Part shown: positions 11,975-23,131 of the stretch, piece after piece
Layout: the number at the start of each line of letters is the position of its first letter
Numbering within the stretch: position 1 is the first letter of the stretch
Assembly: GCA_003550325.1 (NCBI GenBank)
Contig: QKWP01000433.1
Location: 225,494-289,493 of the forward strand
Length of the DNA: 64,000 bases
Direction: 5' to 3'
Source: Gigaspora rosea
Taxonomy: Eukaryota; Glomeromycota; Glomeromycetes; Diversisporales; Gigasporaceae
Translations under genes and position numbers: made by a program
The notes under the pieces: model-generated
The model's input: the letters and a program-made list of their open reading frames with translations, nothing else
The model's database searches: none
Told to the model about the DNA's origin: nothing

Positions 11975-13874
11975 ATGAATTATTATTTAGTTGCAATTAT
12001 TTCATTGGTTGGCTACGTTTTATACAAGATTTATATTTATCCTTTATACTTGTCACCATTACGTAAAATTCCTGGTCCACCTGCAAATAATTTCATTATT
12101 GGGCATTATGCTTCTTTTTTAAAGAAAGATCCAATTAAAGCTCATAGCAACTTAATAAAGAAATATGGTGGATTAGTTCGGTATCATGTTTTATTTAACC
12201 AACCCTATCTATTGATTTCCGATCCAAAACTTGTTCAACAAGTGATGTCAACTCGTGCTTACGAATTTCCAAGGGTATTTCTCAACGAAACCGTAGTAAA
12301 AGAAATTGTTGGTGAAAGTATTCTATTTGCTATGGCAGATTCTCATAAACATAAACGACAAAGGAAGATAATGAATCCTTCATTTGCATTTGCTAATGTT
12401 AAGGTATTATTCTTTTACGAATCATATTACTATCTATAGTATTAAAAAAAAAATTAATCTTTATTCTTAATTTAAGGAAATGATTCCAACATTCGTTCAA
12501 GCTGGTCATAAATTGAAAGATATTTGGACGATACAGATTGGTAACAAAAAAGAGAAAATAATTACAGTTAGTTCATTAATCCCAAAGATAACTTTAGATG
12601 TTATTGGTCTTGTTGGTATGCATTAAGTCTGTATTCAAACTATATATTAAATTTTTATTACCGACTTTTCTAATCATAATTATATTATTACAATAGGTTT
12701 TAATCATGAATTCAATTCTACTACTTCAGAATCTGAATTAGCTCAAGCATATAACAATATAACTAACAATTATATGTCGCCTTTATTCCGTGCTCTTGAA
12801 GCGTTCTTTCCGTTCATCAAAAAATTTCCAACCTCTTATAACGCGAAATATTATGATTCTATTGAAGTTATCAATAAAATTTCGCAAGGAATAGTTAGCG
12901 AACAAAAAAATACTTCTGTTATAGGAAAAGATTTATTATCTTTATTGGTAAAAGAAAATGAAAGATTGCCGGTTGATGAACAATTAACAAATAATGAATT
13001 AGTTAGTCAGGTAAAAAATCTACTTAAATTATTAAATACTTTACATAATTTAAACTAATTTTTATTATATTTTATTTTAATTATAATTTATTAAATTTTA
13101 GGTTATGACATTACTCGTAGCTGGACATGATACAACTAGCTCTTCGTTATCTTGGGCCTTATACTTTCTCGCAAAAAATCCTGATTGTCAAGATCGTCTT
13201 CGCAAAGAAATACTTGATGTATTCACTGATCGTGATCATTGCCCAACTTTTGATGAAATTGATCAATTAAAATATTTAGAATGTGTTTTTAAAGAAACTT
13301 TAAGGACCTCTTCACCTGGTATAATTCAATATTTATCTTTCAATTAATTCGATTATTTACCACTGCTTTTACAGTATTTTAACTCTATTTTTATTTATAA
13401 TTTAAAGTATCTTTGCTCATGCGTCAGAATTCAAAAGAAGAAATTATGAATGGCTACGTTATTCCAAAGGTATTTTTCAAATTAACTATTCATAGCTTAA
13501 TTTATTTTATGTTAACCTAAAATACGACATCAAAACTTTTTATTTAGGGAACTCCGTTGGTAATTCCTATACACGCAATCCATCATGATCCTTTAATTTG
13601 GGGTGATGATGCTGACGATTTTAACCCATCTAGATGGCTTAATCCGGAAATCAAATCAAAAATATCACATCATAATTTCTTCCCGTTTGGTGCTGGTCCA
13701 GCAAATTGTTTAGGAATGAAAATGGCTCATTTGGAACTTAAATCCATTTTATCTGTACTTATTAGAAATTTTGAATTTAAATTGGTTGAAGGTTTTACTT
13801 TCAAAAAATTATATGCTGGTGTAGTTAAACCTTATCCTGGAATGGATTTATGGGTTTCAAAAATGGATTATTAA
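11975..13874 (+). CDS. Cytochrome P450 monooxygenase, six exons, 495 aa
   Basis: Membrane-bound haem-thiolate monooxygenase; substrate unknown. Exons by splice signals and phase: 11975-12403, 12477-12615, 12697-13010, 13102-13318, 13408-13469 and 13548-13874. Introns are 73-91 nt, all GT-AG, and the total is 1488 nt, about the usual P450 length. Residues 4-22 form an N-terminal anchor, followed by the PGPP hinge at 33-36, so an ER membrane location is expected. The I-helix oxygen-binding motif AGHDTT is at 301-306, the K-helix ETLR at 359-362 and FNPSRW near 412-417. The haem loop FPFGAGPANCLG has Cys441 as axial ligand. All diagnostic residues are present. A diverged, broken paralogue lies at 40075-41794. 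The start is the first ATG after an A-rich leader and begins the hydrophobic anchor. The CYP family cannot be assigned from sequence alone. Confidence 0.93.
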
Positions 13875-15894
13875 AATTTTTCTTGAAAAAAAATTTTGTA
13901 ATATTGTTATTTATAGTAATAGAAAATCGTTGTGTTTTAGCATTTTAAAGTTTTATTTGTTCATTATTTTCAATTAAAACTTTTTATCAAAATAAATTCA
14001 TTTTTCATCATGTTTACTACGTCATTTATCACTCTGTTAGGTTTTTCTTTTTATTTAACTATTATACTATTTATAATGTATAATAAAGTCAACCTCCTTA
14101 GATCAAACTCAAAGGAATCAAACTTTTGATAGCTCGCAGTTAGAGAACAATAAAAAAATTGTATTTATTTGACCTGGTTAGATTTGGTCCAGAGAAAAAA
14201 GTTGCATTTGAAGAGGTATTGTATTAGGATGATTGCATCCAGAGAGGTCTGATTGTAATAATAATATCATTATATATGTTATATAGTTTGCTGTATGTAT
14301 TTATATAGTGATTCGGTAGAATTGTCCAATGAATTTTACAATATATGGCCGATTACGGTTACGGTTACGGCAAAAGCTATACATTCCCATTGTATTGTAA
14401 TTAATTTTGTAACTTTAATTAATTACAACCTATCATTATGCGATTACTTCTATTTATGTGATTTATCCCACTTACGTATGCCGCTTCTCTCACATGTGTC
14501 ACAAATGGAGATCAACGCAGTAATCCCGTTGCCTACGAATCACACATGACATAATAAACAAGAGAGTTGTACCAGTAGAGTAACAACGGCATGGCTATAT
14601 ATAACAGTATTGACATGGTACAAATATTAAAATAGAGCAGTTTATACCCACGCTATACAGGTCTGTTCATCGTAATTTGGTGATAAACCAGCCCTATAAA
14701 AAATTACGTTCTAAAATTATTCGGAATGGAGTCGATTTTCTTAGCAGGGGTTAATTTTTATACTGTTTTCATTATGATGTTTGTACGGGATGTAGAAATA
14801 AAGAATTTTGATTGAATAAACATCCTAAAAAAATTGGATAATTTCTAAATGATTCCAAGAGATTCTTTTTTATCATCAAATATTCAAATTTTAATCATAG
14901 TCTTTTAGGTAATCAAAATGTAATGATAGATTATACATTATGTACCACAAGCCTGCCGGTAATACAAACTCTTAAAACAGTAAAAAGACAATTAAGGATC
15001 AGCCCGACATGAATTCCAAACACGTGCGGAAGAAGAAAAAAGCGAAAATACACCAAAACTAGTGTATAAATCGACCTTGATGCACTAATTTGAAATTTTA
15101 CATATAATGGGCAATAATCTATGCCTATAGCTTCTAACGTTAACCTCCTAACCCTAAATATTTACAAAATTGAATTTTTTGGGGTTGTACTACCGGCACA
15201 AATAAGTAAATCCCAAACCTACCACCTGCCACTAATTATAGTAGAGTTTACAGCAGATCAGTATGGCATGAATGATCTGAATTGTATAATACACGGCAAT
15301 ACGGGTATTTTACACCCATTTGGTTATATTTATACAGAAATTGGTGTAGAAATATATATAGCACCGAATCAGTATGGTCCATATGGGAGCACTATACTGA
15401 TCTGCGAAATGCTAATCGATTTGCGAAAATACTAATCGCGATACCCATACTATACAACTCTGTCATCCGTTCTGTTATAATCTCATTATGGTATAGATTC
15501 TCGTACGTAAGTACTTTATACAAAATTATTTATGATGGCGCAAGAAAAATCTTAATCACCATATGGGATCGCCCACAGCAAAATGGTGCAATGGGACAAT
15601 CATGTGACTTCTGACTTCATTATTAATATATTTTGATAAATTAAATAAAAAAAATTATAAGCAAGTTATTATTAAAAATTTTCAAAATCTAATTAATTGG
15701 CTCATTGCTCCGCTTTGCTGCGGGGGTCCCATATTCAAATAACTTAGATTCCTATATTAAATAACTAATTATGTGAATAATAACTTAAAATACGTTGGCT
15801 TAGCTATTGTACTTTGCACGGAAAAATGAAGTCAAGTAAGAGATACATCCGTAACAAGAATTGCATAATGCCCATAACATCTGAATGTAACAAC
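13875..15894. other. Noncoding region after the P450 gene
   Basis: No convincing gene. Overlapping ORFs at 15121-15435 and 15282-15614 share the same DNA in two frames, which argues against coding. The stretch has local inverted words (CAGATCAGTA / TACTGATCTG at about 15255 and 15399) suggesting an old fold-back repeat. A short GGTTACGGTTACGG run is at about 14357. Confidence 0.4.
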
Positions 15895-17284
15895 TAGTGT
15901 TTCGGGCGAAATCCATTTTCAAAATCCGAAAGGCGAAACCGAAATGCTCCCAAAGGCGAAATAAATCCGAATTTCCGAAATGGGCGAACCTTCCGAAACC
16001 TGGCGAAACCTCCGAAACCCGGCGAAACCTAAATGGCGAAATCTCCGAAACTTTTTCGATTTTTTTTTTCCTTTTTTGAAATTCACTATTGTTCTATTAT
16101 TTTTCTTGTACGCAGAATCTATCTTAATACAGTGCATAGGCAAATTTGCTTGCAAAACATAGTAATATATGAAATATACATAAAGTACGAAGAAATAATA
16201 CTAGGTAATATAACAATTTATATACTTAAAATATTTATTTAAAATTTACAGTATTTTAATCCTTTAACTCAAATTATTTCAACATTAAAGAACCAAATTG
16301 TGATATGTGTCTTTGAAAAATTTTATATAAGAAAATTTAGGCCACGCAAAATTTATTTTTCGTTTTGCATAACTCGCCGACTCAATTTTCCAAATTTTTT
16401 TTTTTTAAATTCCTATTGTTCCATTTTTGCCATTTAATTTTTCTCTGGTGTCACCCGATGACGAACTTACTTTTCCGGAATTACCCGACAGGTCCAAATA
16501 TAAAAATTTCTGATTCCATGTTATGCAAACCGAAGAACTAACTTTGCATTACCTTAGATGTGAACATGAATGAATTTAGACAAGAAAAGTTAAATTTAAA
16601 AAAAAATCATCCGACCCGCCAACCGGAATTTTGAAACCCAGGCTATGCAAAACGAAAAATTAACTTTGCGTGTCCTTATAAGAAAATTATTGTAGGATCT
16701 ATCAATAAATCTTCCCGATTAGATAACTACACAATACTGTCATCCCGCGCGTTATCCATCACGTGATGCGTGGGATAATTCGGGCCAATACCATAATTCC
16801 GGCTGAAATTTACAGATTTCCGGTAAACAATCCCGCGAATCACGCGCGGATCACGCGCGTGATCCCGCATCACGCGCGGGATTTTTGGAAAAATTGCAAA
16901 TTGCCCATCACTAAATAAATATTAGATAAGTTTATTAGCAAGAATTTGCAAAAATTATTTAACAAATAAAGGAAATGAAAATTTATCGTTATCGCTTTCG
17001 TGGGATCTGTTCACACCATCCCCCGAATTGAACTCATACTCCGTTTCACTACGCTTTAGGTATTTCCAATAAAATTTCTAATTTGATTTCGGAACTTCGC
17101 CAGGTTTCGGTTTCGCCAATTTCCGGACATTTCGCCAGGTTTCAGACATTTCGCCAGATTTCGGACATTTCGCCAGTTTCGCCAGTTTCGGAATTATCGG
17201 ATTTGAGGTCTTTGGGCGAAACATATTTCGCCCTATTTCGGAAATTTCGCCTGGGCGAAATATATAATTTCGCCCGAAACACTA
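15895..17284. mobile_element. hAT-like non-autonomous element with 8-bp target duplication
   Basis: The termini TAGTGTTTCGGGCGAAAT and ATTTCGCCCGAAACACTA are exact inverted repeats. They are flanked by identical 8-bp GTAACAAC at 15887-15894 and 17285-17292. An 8-bp duplication and a TA-starting short TIR are the hAT superfamily signature. Just inside both ends are arrays of TTCCGAAA and TGGCGAAA words, probable transposase-binding subterminal repeats. No transposase ORF is present; a 340-bp MITE is nested inside. Peptides read from the arrays are artefacts. Confidence 0.82.
16338..16677. mobile_element. 340-bp MITE, TAGGCCACGCAAAG family, copy 1
   Basis: The ends TTAGGCCACGCAAAATTTAT and, complemented, TAAGGACACGCAAAGTTAAT match over about 37 bp. 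ATAAGAAAATT (11 bp) occurs directly on both sides (16327-16337 and 16678-16688). The long duplication is closer to Mutator-like elements than hAT, but no transposase is present to decide. Diverged copies lie at 39086-39405 (opposite orientation) and 58740-59018. Confidence 0.72.
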
Positions 17285-17470
17285 GTAACAACCATAAATT
17301 TTGAATGATATGATATGTAGCTAATCATCAAATAGGAGGTTCTTCACCACTATAATAATCGTGTAGTCTAAACACCAAACAGAAGGTCTCTGCATAGCTG
17401 TACATATGGGCGGATATTTACAATTCAAATATGTCACTTGAATTTGAGGGTAGTTTCAAGAACACTGAAC

Positions 17471-18243
17471 TAGGGATGGGTTCGGTCAGCTAGGTCAGCT
17501 ATCGGTCAGCTATCATCGACTATCGACTACTAGCCGGCTATAGCCGATAAATTACTTGGTCAATTTCTTAATCAATTTTTCAATCAAACATATAAACAAG
17601 TGCCAATTAATTATATTTTAATATGTTATACAGTTATGCACATTAGAGTACCCTAGCCATGGCGAAAAAAAGTTCTGGCCACATGCTGTAAACAGCCAAT
17701 CAAAATAATCAAAATATTGAAAGCTCATCCACAATAAGCCAAACGATTTGCAAATTTGACCAGAATTAGATTATTTAATTTTACTATCACGTGATTTTTC
17801 TCAATAAAATAACGAGAGCAGATGTAACGTAACACAAGCGGAAGATCAAAACAAAACGTTCGCTTTTTCAAATTTGAATAAGAAATAACCTTTCGCGCTC
17901 TAACAAAAAAATTCCTTGAGCAATTCTACTATATGTTTTGCTATCATCAAGCCCTAAGGAACCCTAACTTAAAACGATCTTGAAGTTTTTTGGGCATAGT
18001 CACGTGACAGTGAAAAAGTGACGGCGATCCTGGGGAAGATGGAAGATGCTAGGGTATTTCTTTCAATAATTCTATATAATTTGTACACTTCATGCTGAAT
18101 TAAGCAATAATTATGATTTATCAGCCAGGAAATAAAAAATTTGGTATCGGCTAACCGGTCAGCTAAGCCGTTATAGTCGACTACATCGACTACGGCTATA
18201 GCTGATCGGCTAGCCGACTATTAGCTGACCGAACCCATCCCTA
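17471..18243. mobile_element. 773-bp hAT-like element nested in the left arm of another element
   Basis: The termini TAGGGATGGGTTCGGTCAGC and the complementary GCTGACCGAACCCATCCCTA are flanked by 8-bp CACTGAAC at 17463-17470 and 18244-18251. Subterminal arrays of GGTCAGCTA, TCGACTA and CGGCTA words fill both ends. No ORF of note. It is younger than the surrounding 17448-18652 element, whose left inverted repeat it splits. Confidence 0.8.
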
Positions 18244-18394
18244 CACTGAACTCAGTGATTATTCCGAATTGTGTCACTCTCGAATTAATCACATGTTAAT
18301 TTTGATTGGCCAGATAAATATAACCAAAATCAGGTGACGTTTATCAATCACATAACACATGATATACGTGATATGTGTAACCATTATGCATATT

Positions 18395-18500
18395 TCCTTA
18401 GGGTTTGGGTTAGTAACGGAATGTTAGGGTTAGTGGTGGATAGGTTAGGGTTAGTAACAGATAGGTTATGGTTAGTGGTAGATAGGTCAGGGTTATTAGC
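18395..18500. repeat. Degenerate GGTTAGTAACAGATAG/TTAGGG tandem repeat
   Basis: About six loose copies of a roughly 17-20-bp unit with telomere-like TTAGGGTTAG words sit at the centre of the 17448-18652 element. There is no long perfect TTAGGG run, so this is not a telomere. Confidence 0.55.
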
Positions 18501-18974
18501 CTTTTACTCACAAAAAGTTTTCTTGGTTCGATTTCGTATTAAATGCACCTGATTTTGTTTATCTTTTTCTGGCCAATCAAAATTAGATGTGATTATTTCG
18601 AGGGTAACTTAATTCGCAATAATCACTGAGTTCAGTGTTCTTTAAGTGTCCCGCTAACGCCAACAATAAAAACAAGAAATCGTAATGGCACAAATTTTAC
18701 TATGACAACTAGCTCTTTTCTAAGTAAAAATGCGTATCACGAAATTTTGCCTATAAAGAGAGTTTTTTATGTTAAAATAAACAAAAAGATATATTACTAT
18801 ATTATTCTATATTATTATCAAAATTTTGATTTACATCGGATGTAGATCATTTGCTTAACATAAGGGCACCCATATTTATTTACCGCATGTGCAGCCTCAG
18901 GACGCCAGAAGGCGTTTATGCACCAACCAGTTTTTTTAATAGTTCCTAAACCAAAAATCGCACTTTTATTTTTT

Positions 18975-19135
18975 TTCTCATAATAAATATATATATATTC
19001 GCTGAGTTTCGTCACGAGTTTCGTCATTCGTCATGAGTTTCGTCATTCGTCATGAGTTTCGTCAGCTCGTCACGAGTTTCGTCATCCGTCATTCGTCAAA
19101 TTGAAGTTGCCTGACGAAATGGCTAGGCATCATTA
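18975..19135. repeat. TTTCGTCA-repeat transposon end (right-end type)
   Basis: Tandem CGTCATGAGTTTCGTCATT words lead to TTGAAGTTGCCTGACGAAAT and finish with GGCATCATTA. The same terminal arrangement closes the element at 32358-33948. No matching left end was found nearby, so this is probably a truncated copy. Confidence 0.55.
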
Positions 19136-19489
19136 GTGCCAGTTCACCTGTCTCTAATTCTTCGTAACTAGCCCTATGCGTTGACGATAGTCACGCTAGG
19201 GTTATTATCGCGAGGATAACCTGATTTGTGGCTTATATGAAATTGAGGCTTATATGAAAAAGGCATATATGATTGTATGCAATGGAGATTATAGATGCAT
19301 GAGATGATTTAGATACGCAGAGATTATAAAGATACATGTGGGAGTAAATGGTGAACCTTAGTGCTTACTTTCTTCGCTTGTCTTGCCACTTGTTCTCTTC
19401 AGTGCCCGATTATAATCTGACTCCCATCCCTCCCGCCCTCTCTCATTCATTGCACCTAGCACCTAGCACCCTGCCTTTTGTCATGTATA

Positions 19490-19660
19490 ACGAGTTGAAT
19501 GCGCCGCACCATAGCGTGGGCTCGAACTCGTTGAGGCTGTCATGTGAACCGAGTTGAATGCGCCGCACCATAGCGTGGGCTCGAACTAGCTGTTATTAAA
19601 AATTGATGTTGTATGTAATGAGTTGAATGTGCTGCACCATAAGCGTGGGCTCGGACTCGC
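19490..19660. repeat. Three direct repeats of a 40-bp GC-richer unit
   Basis: GAGTTGAATGCGCCGCACCA followed by TAGCGTGGGCTCGAACTCG occurs at about 19493, 19552 and 19619 with few changes, separated by variable spacers. The complement contains GAGTTCGAGCC, reminiscent of a tRNA B-box, but no cloverleaf forms. Function unknown. Confidence 0.55.
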
Positions 19661-19774
19661 TATTAGAAAAAAAAAATAAAAAAGATGCGCCATACCTTAG
19701 CGTTGGCGATCCTCAATTATGCTTCGTCACGTGACATATCACGTGTGCGTAGAGTTGTTATGAGCACTGTATAC

Positions 19775-20287
19775 TGTTACGACTGGTTGGGAGAGCAATG
19801 TGCACGATCACACAGTTTAGCTCCAGTCGCAACTTGAGTTAGTTTATTATTAAAGGACAGTTTCTTATTAAATTCGTATTCAGGAGATAATTGAAGTCTG
19901 AGATTTTCTTTATTAACGCGAAATGAAGGTCCTTAAATACATTTTAATTTACTATAAACTACTGCGCACTAATTTCTTTCACGATTTCTTGTACTCACAA
20001 CGCTGCTTGCGGGCCGCGAGCAGTATTGCTTGAAAAGCCTCACACATAATTTTACAAGCCATTGTGGCAAGGACGCTTGGCGTGCCAACAACCAAGGGCC
20101 AACAATTACTAGTTTATATGGACAACAATAACCTGTCCCTCCGCCCATTGCATACAAACAACAAATATTACCTCAAAGCCACCGCCACAACCAAATGCCT
20201 TGTAATTTCGGATGGCTTGGGTCACTGGAGTCTTCTGGTGTTACCAATTTGCATTTAAGTCACGGGTTAAAATTTTTAACCGTGACA
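19775..20287. mobile_element. Probable solo LTR of a retrotransposon
   Basis: The segment starts TGTTAC and ends GTGACA (the TG...CA convention with a short inverted repeat) and is flanked by ATAC on both sides. It separates two perfect copies of the 26-bp unit CGTAGAGTTGTTATGAGCAC...TGTATA, so it landed exactly at the junction of a tandem pair. No internal retroelement region or second LTR is present. Orientation is not determined. Confidence 0.5.
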
Positions 20288-20642
20288 ATACGTAGAGTTG
20301 TTATGAGCACTGTATACAATAGTAGAAGAGAAAAATGATGGAGTGGAGCACTATTCCCCTTTATGTATCTTCATAATCTCTAATAAAGAGAGTGTTTAAT
20401 ATGAAATCCGAGCGAGAATAAAATAAAATATTACTGTATTAGAATTCATCATGCTTCTAAATCAGGCAGCTTAGCCATTTGCATGTGTGATTAAGCTTAA
20501 CCAGTTTTTTGCCATCCAACCGGATTGGCTCCTGCATAGCCATCTTAATGCAAGTTCGTCGATCTTAAATAGTATTTAAAACGTTTCACAACATTTCATG
20601 TTTAGATCAGATAGTTCATGCCAATACTCTCAATTCTTTAAA

Positions 20643-22250
20643 ATGATAAAATTACCTCTTTATGCAATATTTAATAATCTACAGGATGATTTTAAAAGTT
20701 TTTATTCATGCCTTCTTGTAAACTGTAATTGGTGTAGAATTATTGTGCCAATATTGTGGAGTAAAATAGCAAGAAATTTAAGTAATAGAAAACTTATATA
20801 TATACAGTATGTCTTTTAACATTAAATACGGAAGAACAAGCATTATTAATCCCCTTTAAAATCTACCTTCCAAATTACCCAAAACCGTTATTTGATTATA
20901 CCAATTATACTACACAAGTTGATTCAAATTTAAATCATGGAGTTATTAATTGGCTTAATTATAATGGTTATAAAAAAGCTCATATATTGACATATGACAA
21001 TGATAATCTCGTGTATGCTATTATTCTTTAATTTCAATGTTTCTGCGAACAAGTAAGAGATTGGAATATTTGGAAGCCGTTAAATTTAATTTGGATAATA
21101 AATTAATTAAAGATTTATGTAGAAATAATAATATTATTTCTTTATACCTTTATAACAATTTTGTTAATTCGGAGGAATTAGCAGAGATTCTTTGCAAAAA
21201 TACTACTTTAACTTCTTTAAATATTTGTAAAAATTATATTGGTATTAAAGAATGAAAAGCGTTAGCAAAAGCACTTGATATAGATACCGCCTTAGCTTCT
21301 TTAGACCTAAGTTACGATAATATTGATATTGAAGGTGTAAAAACATTGGCAAAGGCACTTAGTATCAATACTTCTTTAATTTCTTTAAGTCTTATTGATA
21401 ATAAGCTTAGTTTTCAATGTGTATGAGCATTTACAGAAGTACTTTATATAAATACAACTTTGATTTCTTAGTCGCGATGGTATTGGTAATGAAGGTGTTA
21501 GAGAATTGACAGAGGCTCTTTGCAAGAACTCTACTTTAACTTCTTTAAGACTTTGCGGTAATTATATTTGCATCGAAGGAGGAAAATCATTGGCAAAAGC
21601 GCTTTATATAAACACTACTTTAGCTTCTTTAAATCTTAACTATAATCATATTGGTATTGGAGGAGGAAAAGCATTAGCAGAGGCTCTTTGCAAAAATACA
21701 GCTTTGACTTCTTTAGAACTTAGTTGTAATTTTATTGGTATTAAAGGAGCAAAAAAATTTGCGGAACATTTTATATAAACACTACTTTAACTTTTTTAGA
21801 CCTTAGTTTCAATAAAATTGGAAATAAAAGTGTAAGTGCACCTGCAGAAGAACTTTGCATATTATGCGGATCATGCAGTTTTATACAAATTGCATAAAAT
21901 TATCATTCCTGGAGACACCCAAATAATGCACGAAGAATATAAAAAAGGACCAATAGAGCTTGAATGTTATATTTTATATAATAGCAAATTTGGTTCAAAT
22001 CAGATTTTTGAAACCATTTTTATATTAATTTAAAAAACAATACCATGCAAAGATGCTATGATTAATCATTTAAAAACTGTTCTAAATTCATCTAGCTCAA
22101 CTTCCAATCAGATTAAAAAGGCTCTCAAAACATATATCAAGAGCATCAAAACCACTTAATTTTAATAGAACCCAATTTTTACCAAAAGAATATGGTGAAA
22201 AAATTCAAGCCCTTGACCAATAAAAGACTTAGTTGAAATCAATGTTGACT
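20643..22250 (+). pseudogene. F-box / RNI-type leucine-rich-repeat protein pseudogene
   Basis: The start MIKLPLYAIFNNLQDD...SCLLVNCNWC is an N-terminal F-box, the part that would bind Skp1 in an SCF ubiquitin ligase. An ATG 15 codons upstream is in frame but less typical. From 21037 a run of about 28-residue repeats such as ALCKNTALTSLELSCNFIGI and ALYINTTLASLNLNYNHIGI forms an RNI-like leucine-rich domain, the expected substrate-recognition part. The gene is broken: a frameshift near 20808 after the F-box, TGA codons at 21253-21255 and 21424-21426, and a further shift near 21470. From about 22200 the reading becomes a Lys/Asn-rich coiled-coil-like remnant. The family is typically large in arbuscular mycorrhizal fungi, so this is probably a dead paralogue. 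Confidence 0.75.
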
Positions 22251-23131
22251 AAATATAATTATTTAAAAAACAAAAATAAAAGAAATAAATAATTAAAAAA
22301 AGAGAATAGTCTTTTAAGAAAGGAAAATGGGAGTTTAAGAAATGCCATTACAAACTATAACAAATACTATCAGAAGGAGATAGCTTGATTTTGTGAATCT
22401 ATTATAGAGATTGTTTCAGTAGCATTTTGTGATAATAGTATTGGTAAATTAAGTTTTTTGAAAAAATATTTTTTCAATATTATTTCTAAAATTAAATAAT
22501 TTATTTTTCTCACTGTAATTTCTAATACTACCCTCTTGATTTAAAAAGTTTAATACAATAAATGAAATATTACAAAGAAATGGATTTGAAATGACTTTCA
22601 GGATCTTGTAGAAGAAGAAGGAGCAATTGAAGAAATTGTTAAAGAAATTGAAGGAGATGATAATAAAAAAATGTAGCTATAAGAAAATGATTTAATTATT
22701 GAAATTTTTGACGTTTAATCTTGTTACAAATTACAAATTTACTGCAAGATAAGTATTAAATTTGTAATCGGCAAAAGGAAATTGTTTGAGAATATTTTAA
22801 GTGAAACAAGCTTAACGTCTTGACTATTGTACTATTTCATTCATATAATATATAATTACAAATCCACTTTATTCTATTTCTTAAATTGGTTTTTTAATTT
22901 TAGTCATCAATAAATCGAATATTTTATATATACTGTAGCAAGAAATTTCTTATTATTTAAATTCTAATTTACATGAATTATTTCTCAAAACTCTTTGTTC
23001 TAAAAATTTATTTGAAATTCTTGAAATTTGACTTAGCCAATTAGATTAAATCAAAATGTTAAAATCATGTATAGAAATATCTAAATTTACAAATAATAAA
23101 TGGATTTTTAAAAATGGTGCACCTGCACCAC
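22251..23131. other. Decayed coding-like tail and noncoding DNA
   Basis: Short coding-like pieces are visible: a KKENSLLRKENGSLRNAI coiled-coil segment at about 22290-22360 and an acidic FQDLVEEEGAIEEIV segment at about 22600-22670. Stops intervene and neither can be joined with confidence to the F-box/LRR pseudogene. The rest is AT-rich. Confidence 0.35.

Larger units (their letters stand above)
17448..18652. mobile_element. Outer TIR element, split by a nested insertion
   Basis: AAGAACACTGAACTCAGTGA...TTTTGATTGGCC at the left (interrupted) is matched by its complement at 18560-18645. The interior has degenerate TTAGGGTTAGTAAC repeats at about 18395-18500. The outermost bases (GGGTAGTT / GGGACACT) are approximate and no target duplication was found. 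Confidence 0.55.

Noticed and set aside
15121..15614. Two overlapping plus-strand ORFs of 104 and 110 codons
   Set aside because: Same DNA open in two frames with inverted words; composition looks like an old repeat rather than a gene.
15897..17304. Several 60-78 codon ORFs in the CGAAA arrays
   Set aside because: Products of the subterminal repeat arrays of the hAT-like element.
19490..19660. tRNA genes suggested by GAGTTCGAGCC words
   Set aside because: No acceptor, D or anticodon stems form around any of the three copies.
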